Positions 37,069-50,750 are shown, numbered from the stretch's first letter. The stretch: DNA of 64,000 nucleotides from Linnemannia hyalina (GCA_019671135.1 JAHRHY010000017.1:744001-808000), one strand, 5' to 3'. Translations and numbers: made by a program. Notes: generated by a model from the letters alone, not told the origin.

Positions 37069-38291
37069 ATGTCTGGATTGCCTACTATTCTCAAAGCCAC
37101 CGAGGAGGACATCAAGCTCCTTCTTTCGGCCCAGTCCCACTTGGGAACCAAGAACTGCGATGTTCACATGGAGCCCTACGTCTACAAGCGTCGTGCTGAT
37201 GGTAATGCCTCTATCAAAGCATTCTTGCGCAGGAACAAATGGAAGTTGGAGACACAGGAAGCAGGATCAAGCGCTACGATATGGCGTTTGGAAGTGGTTG
37301 TGGAGGATGTAGTTGTGTCATTGTGGACACCAGGACGATCGGGCGACAACACATCATCTTGCGATATCACATCGACAAATCGAAGGTGTTATAGAAAAAA
37401 ACGACGTTGAGGCGGGATTAGAAGTGTCTGGAGGCACAGCAGCTCGCTTCTGGTTATTAGCATGGACGCGTAATGTCCGACAAAATGCGCAAGAATAGGA
37501 ACGCGCAAGGCTTTTCAAATGCCAGACCCTGGAGGCACGGTCAAGCAACTGAAGCAGTGAAATTCAGGCGTTAACACAAGACCTCCTCTCTTGTCTCTTC
37601 AAACTTTGGCTCATTGTGAATAGGTCTCCACATCATCAACATCGGCAAGACCTGGGAGAAGATTGTTCTCGCTGCCCGTATCATTGTCGCCATTGAGAAC
37701 CCCGCCGACATTTGCGTTATCTCTGCCCGCCCCTACGGTCAGCGTGCTGCCTTGAAGTTCGCTTCGCACACCGGAGCCCAGGCCATTGCTGGTCGCTTCA
37801 CCCCCGGTACCTTCACCAACTACATCACCCGCGCCTTCAAGGAGCCCCGTTTGATCATTGTCACCGACCCCTTGACTGACCACCAGGCCATCAAGGAGGC
37901 CTCGTACGTCAACATCCCCGTTATTGCTTTCGCCGATACCGAGTCCCCCCTCCGTTACGTCGATGTTGCCATCCCCACCAACAACCGCTCCAAGCACGCC
38001 ATTGGTCTCGCCTACTGGATGTTGGCCCGTGAGGTCCTCCGTCTCCGTGGCACCATCTCCCGCTCTGCCCCTTGGGACATCATGGTCGACATGTTCTTCT
38101 ACCGCGACCCCGAAGAGAAGGCTGAGGAGGAGGCTGCTGCCCTCGCTGCCGAGAAGCCCGTCGAGGCCGAGGCCGAGACCGGTACCTGGGCCCCTGGTGA
38201 GGCTGCCCCCGCTGCTGCTGGTGACTGGACCGCTGAGGATGCTACCGTTGACTGGTCTGCTGCCCCCGCCACCGACTCGTGGGCTGCTTAA
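37069..38291 (+). CDS. 40S ribosomal protein S0 (uS2)
   Basis: Exons 37069-37201 and 37624-38291 join in phase 1 to 266 residues. The protein begins [18 protein letters not shown], followed by the eukaryotic uS2 block [19 protein letters not shown]. The second exon has [14 protein letters not shown] and [17 protein letters not shown], then [13 protein letters not shown] and [16 protein letters not shown]. The tail is acidic with repeated Trp-containing elements ([10 protein letters not shown]), as in other S0/RPSA proteins. It is a component of the small subunit head-body interface. Third positions are almost all C or G, the strongest codon bias in the window, fitting high expression. The 422-nt intron was examined for snoRNA boxes and none was convincing. 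Confidence 0.97.
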
Positions 38292-39006
38292 GTCATCACG
38301 ACTCGTTTGCTCGCACACACCTTTTTTTTTTGTTTTGACAGCTGTGAGTTGTTGATTTGTTCCCGTAATAAAAAACGACCCTTCTCTCTCACACACATTC
38401 TTGTCTTTGCTGGTGAATGAACTGTTTGTTCGAGAGAGCATGATGTCTATGAGAGAACGTAGATGCCAACTGAGTGAGTGGAACAGGGGTTCACATTTCT
38501 TTGCAAGTGAAGAAAGCGCCAAAAAAAATCGCAGGATACTCATGCGTGGAGAATTATATTTTTTCAATGTCCGAGACAAAAATAATAGGATCTAGCCCTT
38601 TCACACCATGGCCGCGGGGATCGACCTTTTTTTCCCTTCAGAAACCACGTAAGATCCTAAGTCCAGGTCAGCAGCCCCCCAAGAGTCAGAAAGAGAACCC
38701 GCAGGGCACTGAAGAGGAACGTGCGCTTCTTTCTATCTTTGCAAGGAGGTTTCGTGTTATTGGACATTTTTCTTCTACCAACTCTCGGGCATTTTTTTTT
38801 TAAATCACCAGGTTTTTGGTTTGCCTGTGAGGATGGTTACTCGGAGCATAAAATGGTGCCGTGTTGACCTTTGGAGCCCTTTTCGATCTCTTGTTTCTTC
38901 ATCCCCCACTCCAACCTTTTCATTCCCATCCCACTCGCTGCCCTTCTTCCCATATTTCACACCGCTTGTTACATTACACGCCCATACCAACAATTGAAAC
39001 GAAGAG
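38292..39006. other. Intergenic region between S0 and RING gene
   Basis: The region contains the S0 3' end (AATAAA-like sequence near 38368) and, from about 38870, the C/T-rich leader of the RING gene. No gene is visible. Confidence 0.4.
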
Positions 39007-40124
39007 ATGGCACCGTTTGCCTTGTCGCCATGGCTGCTGCAGAACAGCTCGACTGTGCCTAGCTTCTTTATGACAGGAGTCGACGACCAGCCTAACTATG
39101 ACAATGTAACAAACACTTTGTTTACATCAAGTTGCGGATGAAGTATGAAGGAGTTATCTAACAAACTTGTTTTGGTCGTGCATGTTGTTAGGTGGCAGCG
39201 GCGGCGTATCTTTCGGCACGGATCTTGACAGTCGGAGGAGTGATACTCTTCGTCCTCGGTTTGTGTATGGCCACCAGTTGCTTTCTTTTATCCCTTTTTT
39301 TCCCTTGTCGCGCCACTCACTGACATCATTTCCTACATACATCCTTCTCATAACTTCTCCTGTACAGGCTGCATCGGAGCGGTACTGCTAAGGTTTAAAA
39401 GACAACAACACCTCGAAGTACAACGGATAGAATTCATCAAGGAGTGTATCCTCGACCAGAACGCCATCCATCGCTCGCTTCCCGTCCGGATCTGGCCTTC
39501 CCAACAGCAGTATATTATGAATAGTGAGAATCATGTTGTTGCGATTATGCAGCAGGCTCCTAAGAAGGTTGCTAGTAACCATAAGGGAGGAGAGGCGTCG
39601 GTTAGGAGTGAAGGTTCAGAGCCAGGTCATTCGAGGACGGTGACAAGGACTCTAAGTAAGGCGATTGGGTTTGTTGAGAGGTTGTGTCATCGTGGATCAG
39701 ACTCGGGCTCTGGATCGCCGTCTTCAGGAACTGCGGAGGTTCAGGACTCAAATGGAGGGATTCAGATGATGACGATAGCCGCAGTTTCGGGTCCTGTCCC
39801 GACGCAGTGCAGCAGCAACAGCAATGGAAGGCGGGGTAGCTATACAGAGTCGATGGCAGAGGACGTGTGTTGCTCGATCTGTTTGTGCGAGTACGTCGCT
39901 GATGACCGTGTCAGGGTCTTGCCATGTGCCCATGAGTACCATGCCGAGTGCATAGGTAAGCCTTGAAGCATGTCTTTAGTTGCTTCTGCTTCCAATGTTA
40001 CTCGTGTTTCCAACTAACACTGCTTTTGCCTTTTTGTCTCGTAGACGTTTGGCTGACGATCAGGTCGACGCAGTGTCCGTTGTGCAAACGCGATCTGTTG
40101 GACGACTTGACATTGTCAACTTGA
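39007..40124 (+). CDS. Membrane-anchored RING-H2 finger protein (probable E3 ligase)
   Basis: Exons 39007-39105, 39192-39258, 39368-39955 and 40045-40124 join in phase to 277 residues. A short N-terminal luminal or cytosolic segment with NSS is followed by one hydrophobic helix (ILTVGGVILFVLGCIGAVLL, about 42-62). A basic/Gln-rich stalk and a Ser/Gly-rich linker lead to the C-terminal RING-H2. That finger starts CSICLCEY, has CAHEYHAEC in the middle and ends CPLCKRDLL, so all eight ligands are present (C3H2C3). One transmembrane helix plus a C-terminal RING-H2 is the design of many endomembrane E3 ligases such as the ATL, RNF13 and Tul1 types. The substrate is unknown. The last intron splits the finger between its two halves. 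Confidence 0.85.
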
Positions 40125-41962
40125 ATAGATTCCCCATAGCCTCTACTTCCTATTGTCATCTTTTCGCATATCGCCTTATCATTAATTCTATACACCTCTC
40201 GTAATATATTCTTGGTTGAACAAGGTATGCATTAGTTGTTGTTCATTTTTCATGTCACTCCATGCGCCCTTGCATACTTGTGTGCCCCTTCCGCCCGTCC
40301 CCGTCTCTCCCCTTTGCATTGCCATTGTCCCTTCCATCATAATTCGTTGTCATTGTATTAGTGCCTGATCTGCTTGATATTTACAATGCATCGCGTTCCT
40401 TGCTTGGCCCAACCCTCATTTTTCTTCCTTCCTACCCAATTGCTCACGCGCTTTGCTTGGTGATGTTCACTGTCGTATGTGATGTCATTGAATCTGGACG
40501 CGTCGATTTCTGTTTTTCTCGCGTCTCTGACAATGTACGATGAGCATTGTCGACAACAGCCAGGAGAGTACAAGAGAAAGACATCCAACCTTGTTCAATT
40601 CGACACCGAAATAAATCATCCGTTGCTGCTTCGCATGTTCCATTCCAAGTAGGAGAAATAAAAATCCTAATAGATCCTTGCATGAGAATGTAATTACTGG
40701 TTCATTTTGTTCAGTTGGGATCGGACTGGATCCGAGCCTTGTGGGTCACTTTGATAAAATTGGATGATGTCCGTTCATTTTGAATGAACTGGGTCAATTG
40801 GCGTTTACGGCAATGGCAGCTTCCTATGCTAGCGAACCTTGAATGGTCCCGACTCCAGATGAGCGTTTGGATGGGCAGCAGCAACATATTCCCAGGGGAA
40901 GGGAACCAGGAGAAAAGAAGGGTCGATCTTTTACACAGAAGGCTTGTAAAAGAACAATAATCAGAAGGAAGGATAGCATGAGAGTCGTGGTCATCGTTCG
41001 TTATCAATATCCATTGGCTCCCTACGTTCTCCTTCCCCTTCCCTTCTTTCTCCTTTCTCCTCCCTGTCCGCCCTTTTGATCTTTTGTCAACTCCTCTTTC
41101 TCAACGGATCGATGGGATCAAGTGCATTGCCAAGCACTCTATATTTTTATGCTTGTTGTCATGTCCCTCAATGGTCTTTTGACTCCTCTCCTTCTTCATC
41201 TCTACTGCTTCACTATAACCACATCTATCCACATCAGATGGGGTATTCTATCGATTCAGAAAAAAAAAGACTAGTTCACGTTGCTTGTTTCTACCCCGCC
41301 TTTTCGTTCTGCTGCTGGTTTCGTGCGAAGAGAAAAGAAAAACCTTTCTTTTCCGGTTCTTGTTCCAAATGACAAAAGCGGGAATCCCTTCTCTTTTTGT
41401 TGACTTTGACCAGTGAGTTACATTTATGGCAGCAATGGGGTTGACATGAGTGATGGGAGTCGAAGGATGAAAGACAAGGGAATGCAAGAGAGGGAGAAGC
41501 GATGGTGGAGTTTGAACATGGTGTGTGAAGAGAAGGTGAACGTGTTGAAGTAGTGGTAGTGGGGGGTGTAGGGGCAATGAGTGGTGCATTTGAGGTTGTC
41601 TCGATTTGCAGTTCCCTGACTGGTCACCTTTCATCCTGACTGATTGACTCTAGTTTTTCTTTTGCCTTTTTGTCGCACGTTGTGACATATTCCCCTTTCG
41701 AATTTCTTCACTTTCTTCGTCACTCTCTCTTCCTTCGTCTTCTCCCCTTCTCTTCTTACTCTTTCCCTTCCTTCTTCACTTTCTCTTCCCATCAACCTCC
41801 ATCGACACCTACTCATACCTCACTCGCTCCCTCACTTAGCTATTTCTCTTACCATTACATTCACGAAAAAAACACAAGCAACGTCCCATCAAATAACCTT
41901 CGCAGGACACAACAGCTGACTGAACTGACACACTCACACGCACTCTCTTTCACCTGCTCACC
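40125..41962. other. 1.8-kb intergenic region upstream of DENND6-like gene
   Basis: No credible gene was found on either strand. The plus strand is pyrimidine-rich at 41020-41240 and 41690-41950, the latter directly before the DENND6-like start. Open frames here reflect that bias. Confidence 0.4.
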
Positions 41963-44900
41963 ATGGCTACGAACGGGTCGTCATTTGCCATTGCGACGAC
42001 ACTCAACCGCCCCTCAGAACCAGACTCAGACCTCCGTTCAAAGCACCTCTCACAACCCTACAACATGCAGTCCATCAGCACAGAGAGTCTGCCCGCCCTC
42101 TTTGGCTCTGCATCGCTCCGTCGCTCAAACTCGAATGTCTCCAGAACAAGCAGAAACAACACCTCCTCGCCCGTCCCTTCCTCGACCAACACCAGCTACT
42201 CTACTCCTTCCTCACCAGCTCACCCATTGGCCTCCTCCAAGACAGCGGCGTCTGCTTCCAGCACCAACGGTTCTAAGAGCAACGGGGCGTCAGGAACCTC
42301 TTCTTCCTCTGGGCGGTCTTCGTCGCCAAAGCATCAATCAGGAACATCCCAAGCAACAGCAACAACAACGACACCATTGACGACAGCGTCTACGAGACGG
42401 CTCCCGATCGACATGATCTCTGACCAGTTTGAGCTCGAGGGGAGCCACGACCGAAGGCCGAGCAGCTGGGATATCATGGACATGATGGCGATTGACCAGC
42501 TCCGACAGTGGTTGGTCTGCTTCTGTGTGGTCAACTTTGATCTTGAAAAAGGCCAAGGCAAGTTCCCTTGAAAGTTGCGATGTTAAAAGTGGTTCCACTT
42601 TTTTTGTCCATCTGTTTCGTGCTTATTTAATATATCATACACAGGACAGACGCAGGACAAGACAGGACAAGGGTCATATCATATTCATTTTCCGACCACA
42701 CCAAACTATTCGAACCAATGCGGCCCATATCCTGGAATATTGTTTTTTTGTTTTTTTTTGCAACACAGCAGGAACAACCAGACAGCATACCCATGAAGGG
42801 TTGGACTGGAGGCACTTTTGGGGTTGCTTTGTTTTGTTGTCAGCAGGATCTATCAGCAAATATAAACAATCAGGGACAATGGCCAGGGATGATACAAGAG
42901 GCGACGCTGAGCAAAGGAGCAAGAGAGCAAGCAGGAATATGACGAAGCCTGCCAGGAATGATTAAAAGAAGCGACCCAGAAAACAAACAAGCGAAGGCAT
43001 GACGAGAGGGAAAGGCAACATACACGCATCAACAGATGGAAGAGAAGTGATGGAAAGGATGATGACCCACAAGGACGAGCGAACGAATAACGATTAAGGT
43101 TATGCTCCGGCAGGATGACCAGAGGCCTGGGACATGTGGACATTCGACAGGCAGTTGAGGGGGAGACAAAGGGGGGATGTGTTTCTGCTTTGGTCGCTGG
43201 AGAAAAAGTAAAACAAAAGGAGAGGGGCGTGCAGACAGACAGGCACGGCAGCGGAAATGGCAACAGGAACAACAGAAGCAGCCACTCTCCTCTCTGACCG
43301 GGAAAGACAAGGAACATTAGTCCATGACGAGAACGAGACGATGGTTGAACCAAAAATATTTTTCGGTTTCTGTCTGCCAGCCACACCCTCATTTCTATTG
43401 TCAGGCCACTTCCCTTCATACGATGCAATACTCGACCTCGATTAGCCCCTCACTTTATCTCCCCATCTACAAACACTCTCTCCCCATCATGGGATGACCT
43501 TCTTGGCTTTCTTTGGCACTGCTGACCTACACATCACCAGAAAATGAAAAAGACAGAAAGAAAGACAGACAGTCGACACACAGGACAAACACATACGGGC
43601 AGAAGGACAGAGAGAGATGCAGCTCCTCCCTATTTTCACATCAGTACAACTATTAATATACTACACGGGAAATCATCGCCATCATGGTCGATTCTAATAC
43701 GCGCTCGCCGTTTTTCTCTCTTCCCATTGTCATTCTATCCTATCTAGCCATCGAGTCGGTTTACCCACCGTCAGAATTCACACCCGAGGAGAGCAAAAAC
43801 ATGTACGTCAGGAAATCATACGCATTTTGTGCACGCTTGAATGATATCGATATCTTTCAATCCCAACCTCACTTCCTGACTCCAACAACTATCTCTCAAA
43901 CTCTCGTAGTTGTTTCTCTTCTTTCCCAGACTCCAATACTTTTGATGTGGGCGACACAGTGTTCAACTTTCGCATTCGATCGACTACAGCAGGACGAGCT
44001 GCAACAGGTAAGAGAAAGACAGGACAGGGGCATGCTTATTTTTTATGGTTTTCCTGTTAGTCCAAGGGGCGAAAGGGTGGGCTCAATTGCATCTGCCTCT
44101 TGACATCATTTTTTTGTTTTTGTTGAATAACCGGAAATTACACCCTTTGTCATTCCCATTGCAATAATTCTAGGCCCAACCACGGATGCAGGATTTTTGT
44201 ATGGATACGTCTTTTTTAGACAGAAGCAGGACCCGTCCATCAGGAGAGGATACTTTCAAAAGTCGGTCGTCGTCTTGACTCAGCACCCGTTCATCGGTCT
44301 CTTTTCCAAGATTGTCTCAGTCTTGGGCCCTGCCTACTTTGAGATCGGCAAGCCCATGTTGGAGACCGCCTTTCACGATATCGCACGATGGAGGGCACCC
44401 ATCACGGACAGTATGATGGAATTACCCTTTATGGGACAACTCTTGCAGGTCCAACTCGCCAAACCACAGCAACCTCAACTTTTGGAGACATCACCTTTTG
44501 AGATTGCAACATACCAACCAGACACCCATATCCTGTCGTCAGTCCCCATCAATGGCGGACTCTACAAACACTTTCAAGATCTTGTGCCAGACCTGTGGCT
44601 ATGCTGGGAGTTGATGACCCTCGCTGAGCCCATCATGCTCATTGGTACCTCTCCTGAGGTGTGCAGCGAATCCGTCGCATCCTTGGTGGACCTCATCAAC
44701 CCCGTAAGTCACGTCTCTCTCTCTCCCAGAAACAATTACCTCAAGAAAGCAACAATTGACATTATTTCTCTTACATCAAATAGATTCCATACTGTGGCGA
44801 CTATCGGCCATATTTCACAATTCAGGATACCGACTTCAAGTCATTCTGCAACAAACAGTCGCCACCCAGCAGCATTGTCTTGGGTGTCACCAACCCCTTC

Positions 44901-46599
44901 TTTGTCAAGACACTGGAGCATTGGCCTCACATCATCAAGATTGGCAAGCCTATGAACAGGAGACCCAATAACAGGCTGGCCATGGATGGCACCGTTGGAA
45001 AAGTCGCCACAGGCAGTCCTAAAATCAACAAGCCAAGCTCCCTGGACTTTGTTCAGGTAACAACCTTGCGTTATTGTTGTGTGCCATTGAGTTGGTTTGC
45101 AACATTGGTTCTCTGTGATGCTAACCGGTTACTTTGTCAACATCGTATGCATAGGGTCTTGTCACTAAGAGGAAGGGCGCAATTGCAAAAGATACCAACT
45201 TGCTCTGCATGCTGGCAGAGGCCACTGCCAACCGATCCTCACCAGGTAAAAATAGATATTCGTGTATTATTTGCAGTCGCGATTCACCGAATGCGCTCAA
45301 TCTAACCCTTAACCTTGCATTGTGCCCTACACTAGATTACCTGCTGGATAATATTCTGCGCAAGCACTTTGTTACCCTCACGGAAAAGTTTTTGGTTCCA
45401 CTTAACCGCTACTTTGCCACATTGGTGCCCAACGACATGTAAGACCAGGAGCTTTTCTGATTCATGTAGCATTTCGGAGTATGCGCTCCTATTCGATACA
45501 ATGCCTAACAACCATTACAATGTTGTCTTTTTTTTGTAGCTCCCTTTCATCAACGTTGCAGTTCCCACATATTGCGCCATTCAAACAGCAGACGTTCCTC
45601 AAGTACTTGGCAAAGAACCCTCCGGCCATCACATTCAAGACGCCAGCATTTAAATCGAGCTCGGAGGCATGTCAGAGTTTTTACAAGGACTTTTTGAAGT
45701 GCGGCAATTTTGCGACATGGCTCCGTCTGAGGACCATTGCAGCACAGAACGAGCTCCGAAGGCGCTATCTCGAGATTCTCAGTTTAGGAGATGTAGCAGG
45801 ATGGGTCAAGGGCCGTAACGAGGTGGAGGTGGTCGATCTTCTAGTCCGCATGAGGGAGGAACTCGGCAGTTCAGGAAACAAGGGCGATCTGTTCAGCTTC
45901 AAGCCCAAGCTGAAGACACGGCCAGGATTGTCAAGGGAAGGATCATACAACTCGAGCTATGGATCAGATCCAACTTTGACGGATGCTGGAGGAATGTGGA
46001 CTGGTGACCTGTCCTCTGGTTTTAGCAGGAGGGGAAGTGCGAGTGGAAGTGGAAGCGAGACTGATACACGGACGATTACTCCACCACCACTCGACCCGAC
46101 GCTGGGTGGCCTGACCAAGCCTTCTCCTGCGACACCCACGCCATCTAATGGCGACTCTTCGTATCTTTCATCGGCGAGCGCTGGCACTCAAATATCGACT
46201 GGACCCAAGGCAATTCCCTCTCGTCAACGGGTATCTGGAAACGGCGATCTTTACTCGAATGCCTCCTCATACAACAGCGCCAACTCGTCAAGGGCAGGCA
46301 CGCCCACTCGATCGTCATCATCGTCATCGTTGAACAGTGGAATCCCAGAGCAAGGAGGCAGTTCAAGGGGTCGCAATGGCGGTAATGGCAACACATCAAG
46401 GGAGACCAGCCCAGAGAGACAGCGGAAACGGTATGCGCCTGAGGCGAGTGTGATCAAGGCATCTGTGAAGCAGAAGGAGCAACTCCGAGATCAAATCCGG
46501 ATACTAGTTGAGGCATTGCCTGTTGATCTGAGAGACTCGTTGATGGCGAGCGAGGTCAAGAAGAAGTCTATGACCATGATGACCCACGAGGGGTACTAA
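41963..46599 (+). CDS. DENND6-like protein (DENN family)
   Basis: Exons 41963-42557, 43748-43802, 43910-44007, 44174-44703, 44784-45056, 45155-45245, 45336-45438 and 45540-46599 join in phase to 934 residues. The first 160 residues are Ser/Thr-rich and disordered. The DENN module starts WLVCFCVVNFDLEKGQ, continues AIESVYPPSEFTPEE and ICFSSFPDSNTFDVGDT, then FLYGYVFFRQKQD and FQKSVVVLTQHPF. The core carries LVPDLWLCWELMTLAEPI, IPYCGDYRPYFTIQD and VLGVTNPFFVKTLEHWP. The end of the module is in the last exon (FLKCGNFATWLRLR). These are hallmark segments of DENND6 (FAM116), Rab exchange factors in recycling traffic. A 200-residue Ser/Gly-rich region follows, then a basic helix. Intron 1 is 1,190 nt and starts with GC rather than GT. 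Confidence 0.88.
42558..43747 (+). other. Long GC-AG intron of the DENND6-like gene
   Basis: The donor is CAAG/GCAAGT, the standard GC-AG consensus, and the acceptor is CTATCTAG. Phase 1 continuity (G plus CC gives Ala in GQAIESVYPP) supports this junction. At 1,190 nt it is the longest intron in the window. Nothing coding was recognised inside it. Confidence 0.75.
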
Positions 46600-48472
46600 G
46601 TTACACTTTTTTTATTATTATTTTGAGACGATTTCTATTTACATGTACATACACTACCACCACCACCCGACACTACATTCAAAAACCACCTATTACTTAA
46701 TTCCTTTACCATTAAACCCACGTCATAAAATGGATACCGAATGTCGCCGTTGTTTTTGTTTACATTCTTTCACTCTCTCTCGGCCAAATCGCATCTAGAC
46801 CGACACATTTCGACGCTTGTGCCCTGCATTCTGCATTCAGCATTTGGGATGTGTCAGCGACACTCAGGATCTTTTTTTTTATTTTATTTTTTGTGGGGGG
46901 TTAAAGGACGGATGAAGTTTTTTTCAATTGCGTGTGCGCATTGCTTGTCTCTGTTAAGCAATTGCAAAGCACAAGTGCAAAGCGAGCCATAGCAAGGTTC
47001 CTTTTTTACATTCTGCTGTCGACTATGACCTAGCAAACGTGTCTTCTAAAGGGAGACAGAAAACGGCTGATCCGATCGAGCAAAAGAAATATGATAGATC
47101 AACTAAAACCTGGAGAAACAAACAAAGTTGCAATTGCGAGAGAGAGAGAGAGAGAGTTTGGGCGGTATCCGTGGCATATATAGACGGAGCACAGTGGAGA
47201 GAGGTTGGAGAAAAAGAGGAGATCCGAAAAGAGTGTATGTATGTCCGACCAGGCTGCTTGTTCCTCCCCTTCTCCACCTCTCGTCCACTACACCGGAGTC
47301 TGTCGGTCAATCAGCCAACTCGGTCAATTAGGAAAATGAGGAAGGAAAGGGTATAAAGACGGGCAGAGAAGGAGGGGGAAATTGGTGATCGAGAATAGGC
47401 TTTGGTTTTGCGGACTGTGATTGGTTGATTGTTGAAACCGGAGAGTTTTTATCCCTGGGGGAGGAAGAGAAGCGGATGAAGAGGAAGGACTTGACATACT
47501 CTTCTTGCAGTGCTCTTGTAAAGAAGAATAAGAAGGGGACCTCGACTAAAGTGGAATGGAGAAGAGGATCCCGGATGTAGCTTATGGAAAGGAATCAAGG
47601 AGGGAGGGTTAGAACCCCGAGCACTATGCGTGCTCCGGCATAGAAGGAGCATAGCCACTATTACTGATCAGACTGGGTTGGGGGAAGGAAAGAGGAACCA
47701 TTACAATGGTACCTGTCAGGTGTGGAAGGAATGGTAGATGGAGCGATGAATGGGAGAGAAAAGATGAAGGGATATGTGAAGCGAGAAGGTGTGTAGAGTG
47801 GCGATGGTGAACGAATGGATCGGTATGGACGGACGAAAAGGATAAATTATGTCCGGAAATGGAGTGGATATACAATACACAAGGTGCAAGGAGAGTGAGT
47901 AGCGTGGAAGAGAAGGAACACAGAGACGGACTGATGTCAGACTGTCAGGAGGAGAAGCAGTGGGGTGGTCCTATTGGGCGTATATTCATGTGGGATTCAG
48001 ATCGAAGGACAGAGCAAATGGGCTTGGATCCCCTGAATCCAGATATGTTTTTTGTTGAGGGGAGTCGGAAACGATTTTCATTTGATGATCTTGCACACAC
48101 ACTCTTCAAACAGCTGTGGTGGCAACGTTGTTCGTCCGGAGTAGACAGGACAAGTTGTTTGCTGTATAAAAAGAAACGGACTTTTACAAGATGATCTTTT
48201 CTTTTTTTTCTCATTCCTCTTTTTTACATCCCACGCTCACTCTTTCATCTTCCTTTCTTTCTTCATTCTCTCCCTCTCTCCGCTCTCTCTCTATCTCTTT
48301 CTCTCTTCCCTCCTTCTCTACCCCTGATCACTTTATTTGCGTTAAAGTGAATCTATCAGTGCATATATCATATCTCACTACATCATCACCCCTGTTCCTT
48401 TTTGATCTGTACCACCCTTACCTTCCCCTGAATCAACACTCACCCTCATACCCACAACAACCATAACATAAT
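46600..48472. other. 1.9-kb intergenic region before acyl-CoA oxidase
   Basis: No credible gene was found. It contains a GA dinucleotide repeat at about 47138-47156. The plus strand becomes strongly C/T-rich from 48190 to 48470 directly before the acyl-CoA oxidase start. Open frames here are low in protein-like character. Confidence 0.4.
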
Positions 48473-50750
48473 ATGTCTGCCCTCCGCTTCCCTGATCTCC
48501 CCCCATCCGAGCCCCAGGGCTCCGACTTGCTCGCCCAGGAACGTTCCAGGACCACCTTCTCCGTTCACGACCTGTCCAACTTCATCTACGGCGAAGAGTA
48601 CCTCGAGCGCCAGGAAAAGTTCCTCGGTCTCATCGAGAACGAGCCCGCATTCGACAAGTCAGACCGCTACTTCCTGGGCCGCACCGAGCGCTTCGCCGGT
48701 GCCCTTAGAAAGGACCATGCCCTCGTCAAGCTCGCTGAGCAAGAAAAGTGGACCCCCGAGGAGTTCCAGCAGGCTGATATCTTGATCGACGAGTCTGGCC
48801 CCTTCGGTCTCCACCGCAGTATGTTCATGCCAACTTTGGTCTCCCAAGGAACTGAGGAGCAGCACGAGCTCTTCCTCAAGCCTGCCCTTCGCTACGAGGT
48901 CATTGGATGTTATGCCCAGACTGAGATCGGACACGGATCCAACGTCCAGGGTATCGAGACCACCGCCACCTACATCCCCGAGACCAACGAGTTTGAGCTC
49001 CACACCCCTTACCTCACTGCCTGCAAGTGGTGGATTGGAGGACTCGGCAAGGCTGCCAATCACGCCGTTGTCATGGCTCGCTTGATCTCCAACGGAAAGG
49101 ACTATGGTCCTCATGCCCTTTGCGTCCCCATCCGCTCCATGGAGGATCACACTCTTTTGCCTGGTGTCATGGCCGGAGATATCGGCCCCAAGTTCGGGTA
49201 AGTTTATTATCATTGACTTCCTCGTGGTCAACGTACGATCAGGGTGTGGGCTCCCATCACCCTCTCTCGTTCTCGACAAACATTATTTTGGCCCGCAAGC
49301 CGAAAAAATTCTATTTTACGATGTATTTATTTTCTGACGTCAATATTTTTTGCTTGTCGGCAATAGCTTTAACACCACGGACAACGGATGCATGTGGTTC
49401 GATCACTACCGTGTCCCTCACGTCTCTCTCCTCTCAAAGTACTCGAGCGTCAAGCCCGGTTCCGGAGAGTACATCAAGCCCCCTAACTCCAAGCTCTCCT
49501 ACGGCACCATGGTCCTCATCCGCGCCTCCCTCGTCGGATATGCCCGCATCTCACTCGCTAAGGCCGCCACCATCGCCACCCGCTACTCGGCCATCCGTCG
49601 CCAGTTTGTTGACAAGGACCAGCCCAAGATGATGGGCAAGCAAGTAATTGAAACCCCCGTTCTGGACTACTCCATGCAGCAGTACCGCCTCTTCCCCATC
49701 ATTGCTGCCGCCTATGCCTGCCACTTCACCTCCAAGGAGATGATGCGTCTCTACTACCTCAACATCAAGAACATGGCCTCTGGAAACTTTTCTCTCCTCG
49801 CTGACGTCCACGCCTCGTCATCGGGATTGAAGTCGCTCACCACTACCATGGCTGCCGCCTCGATCGAGGAGTGCCGTCGTGCCTGCGGCGGACACGGCTT
49901 CTCGTCCTTCTCGGGCCTTCCCCTCTTGCTTCAGGACTATGCACCCAACGTCACCTGGGAGGGAGACAACTACATGATCACCCAGCAGACTGGCCGCTAC
50001 TTGTTCAAGTCTTTCCGCGATTTGGTCGCCAAGCGTGCCGCGGGCAAGTTCTCCGCCACCCAGATCACCAACCCCACCCTGGCCTACTTGAACACCTACC
50101 TCGACAACCCCGACCTCAAGTGCCCCGCCACCACCCCCTCCCAGTTCCACAACCCCGAGATCCAGCTGGCCGCCTACGGCCATCGCGCCGCCCATATGAT
50201 CGCCGAGATTGTCCACGGCCTCGATGTCGAGAAGCGCTCCTGGAACTCGATGCTCGTCGAGATCTACAATGCCTCGGTCGCTCATTGCCAATTGATCCTC
50301 GTCCAAAACTTTATCCTCGGCATCCGCGGCGACATGCCCCAGCCCGAGGGTATCGCCGCCACACCCCTCACCCCCGCTGCCAAGGAGGCCTTGACCGACC
50401 TCTCGGACCTCTTTGCCCTCCACCAAATCCACAAGCAGCCCGGCGAGTTCTTGACCTCTGGTTACATTGATGCCAAGCACGTCTCGATGATGAGCAAAGC
50501 CATCATGGATGTTATGGACAAGAAGATCCGTCCCAACGCTGTTGGCTTCGTCGATGCTTTCGCCTTCCCCGATTACTACCTCAACTCTGCTTTGGGTCGC
50601 TTCGACGGAAAGGTCTATGAGGCTTACACCGAGATGGCTACCCGTGAGCCTATCAACCAGACTGAGGTCGTTGAGGGCTATGAGCAGTACATCAAGCCCT
50701 TCACCAACCCCAAGGGCCTCAAGGGCAAGTCCATCCAGGCCCGTCTCTAA
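48473..50750 (+). CDS. Peroxisomal acyl-CoA oxidase
   Basis: Exons 48473-49197 and 49367-50750 join in phase 2 to 702 residues, the family's usual length. The FAD/substrate region reads CYAQTEIGHGSNVQGIETTATY, then TACKWWIGGLGK. The second exon carries FDHYRVPHVSLL, ECRRACGGHGFS and the catalytic-Glu block NVTWEGDNYMITQQTGRYL. The C-terminus is QARL, a peroxisomal targeting signal type 1 variant. It catalyses the first, H2O2-forming step of peroxisomal fatty-acid beta-oxidation, acyl-CoA to trans-2-enoyl-CoA. Strong C-ending codon bias suggests high expression. Together with the mitochondrial ETF alpha gene and the lipase, the window covers three separate parts of lipid catabolism, with no sign of physical clustering. 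Confidence 0.96.

Noticed and set aside
37202..37623. Possible snoRNA in the S0 intron
   Set aside because: Ribosomal protein introns often host snoRNAs, but I found no convincing paired C (RUGAUGA) and D (CUGA) boxes.
37611..38579. 322-residue minus-strand open frame
   Set aside because: It is the antisense of ribosomal protein S0, whose extreme codon bias opens the opposite strand.
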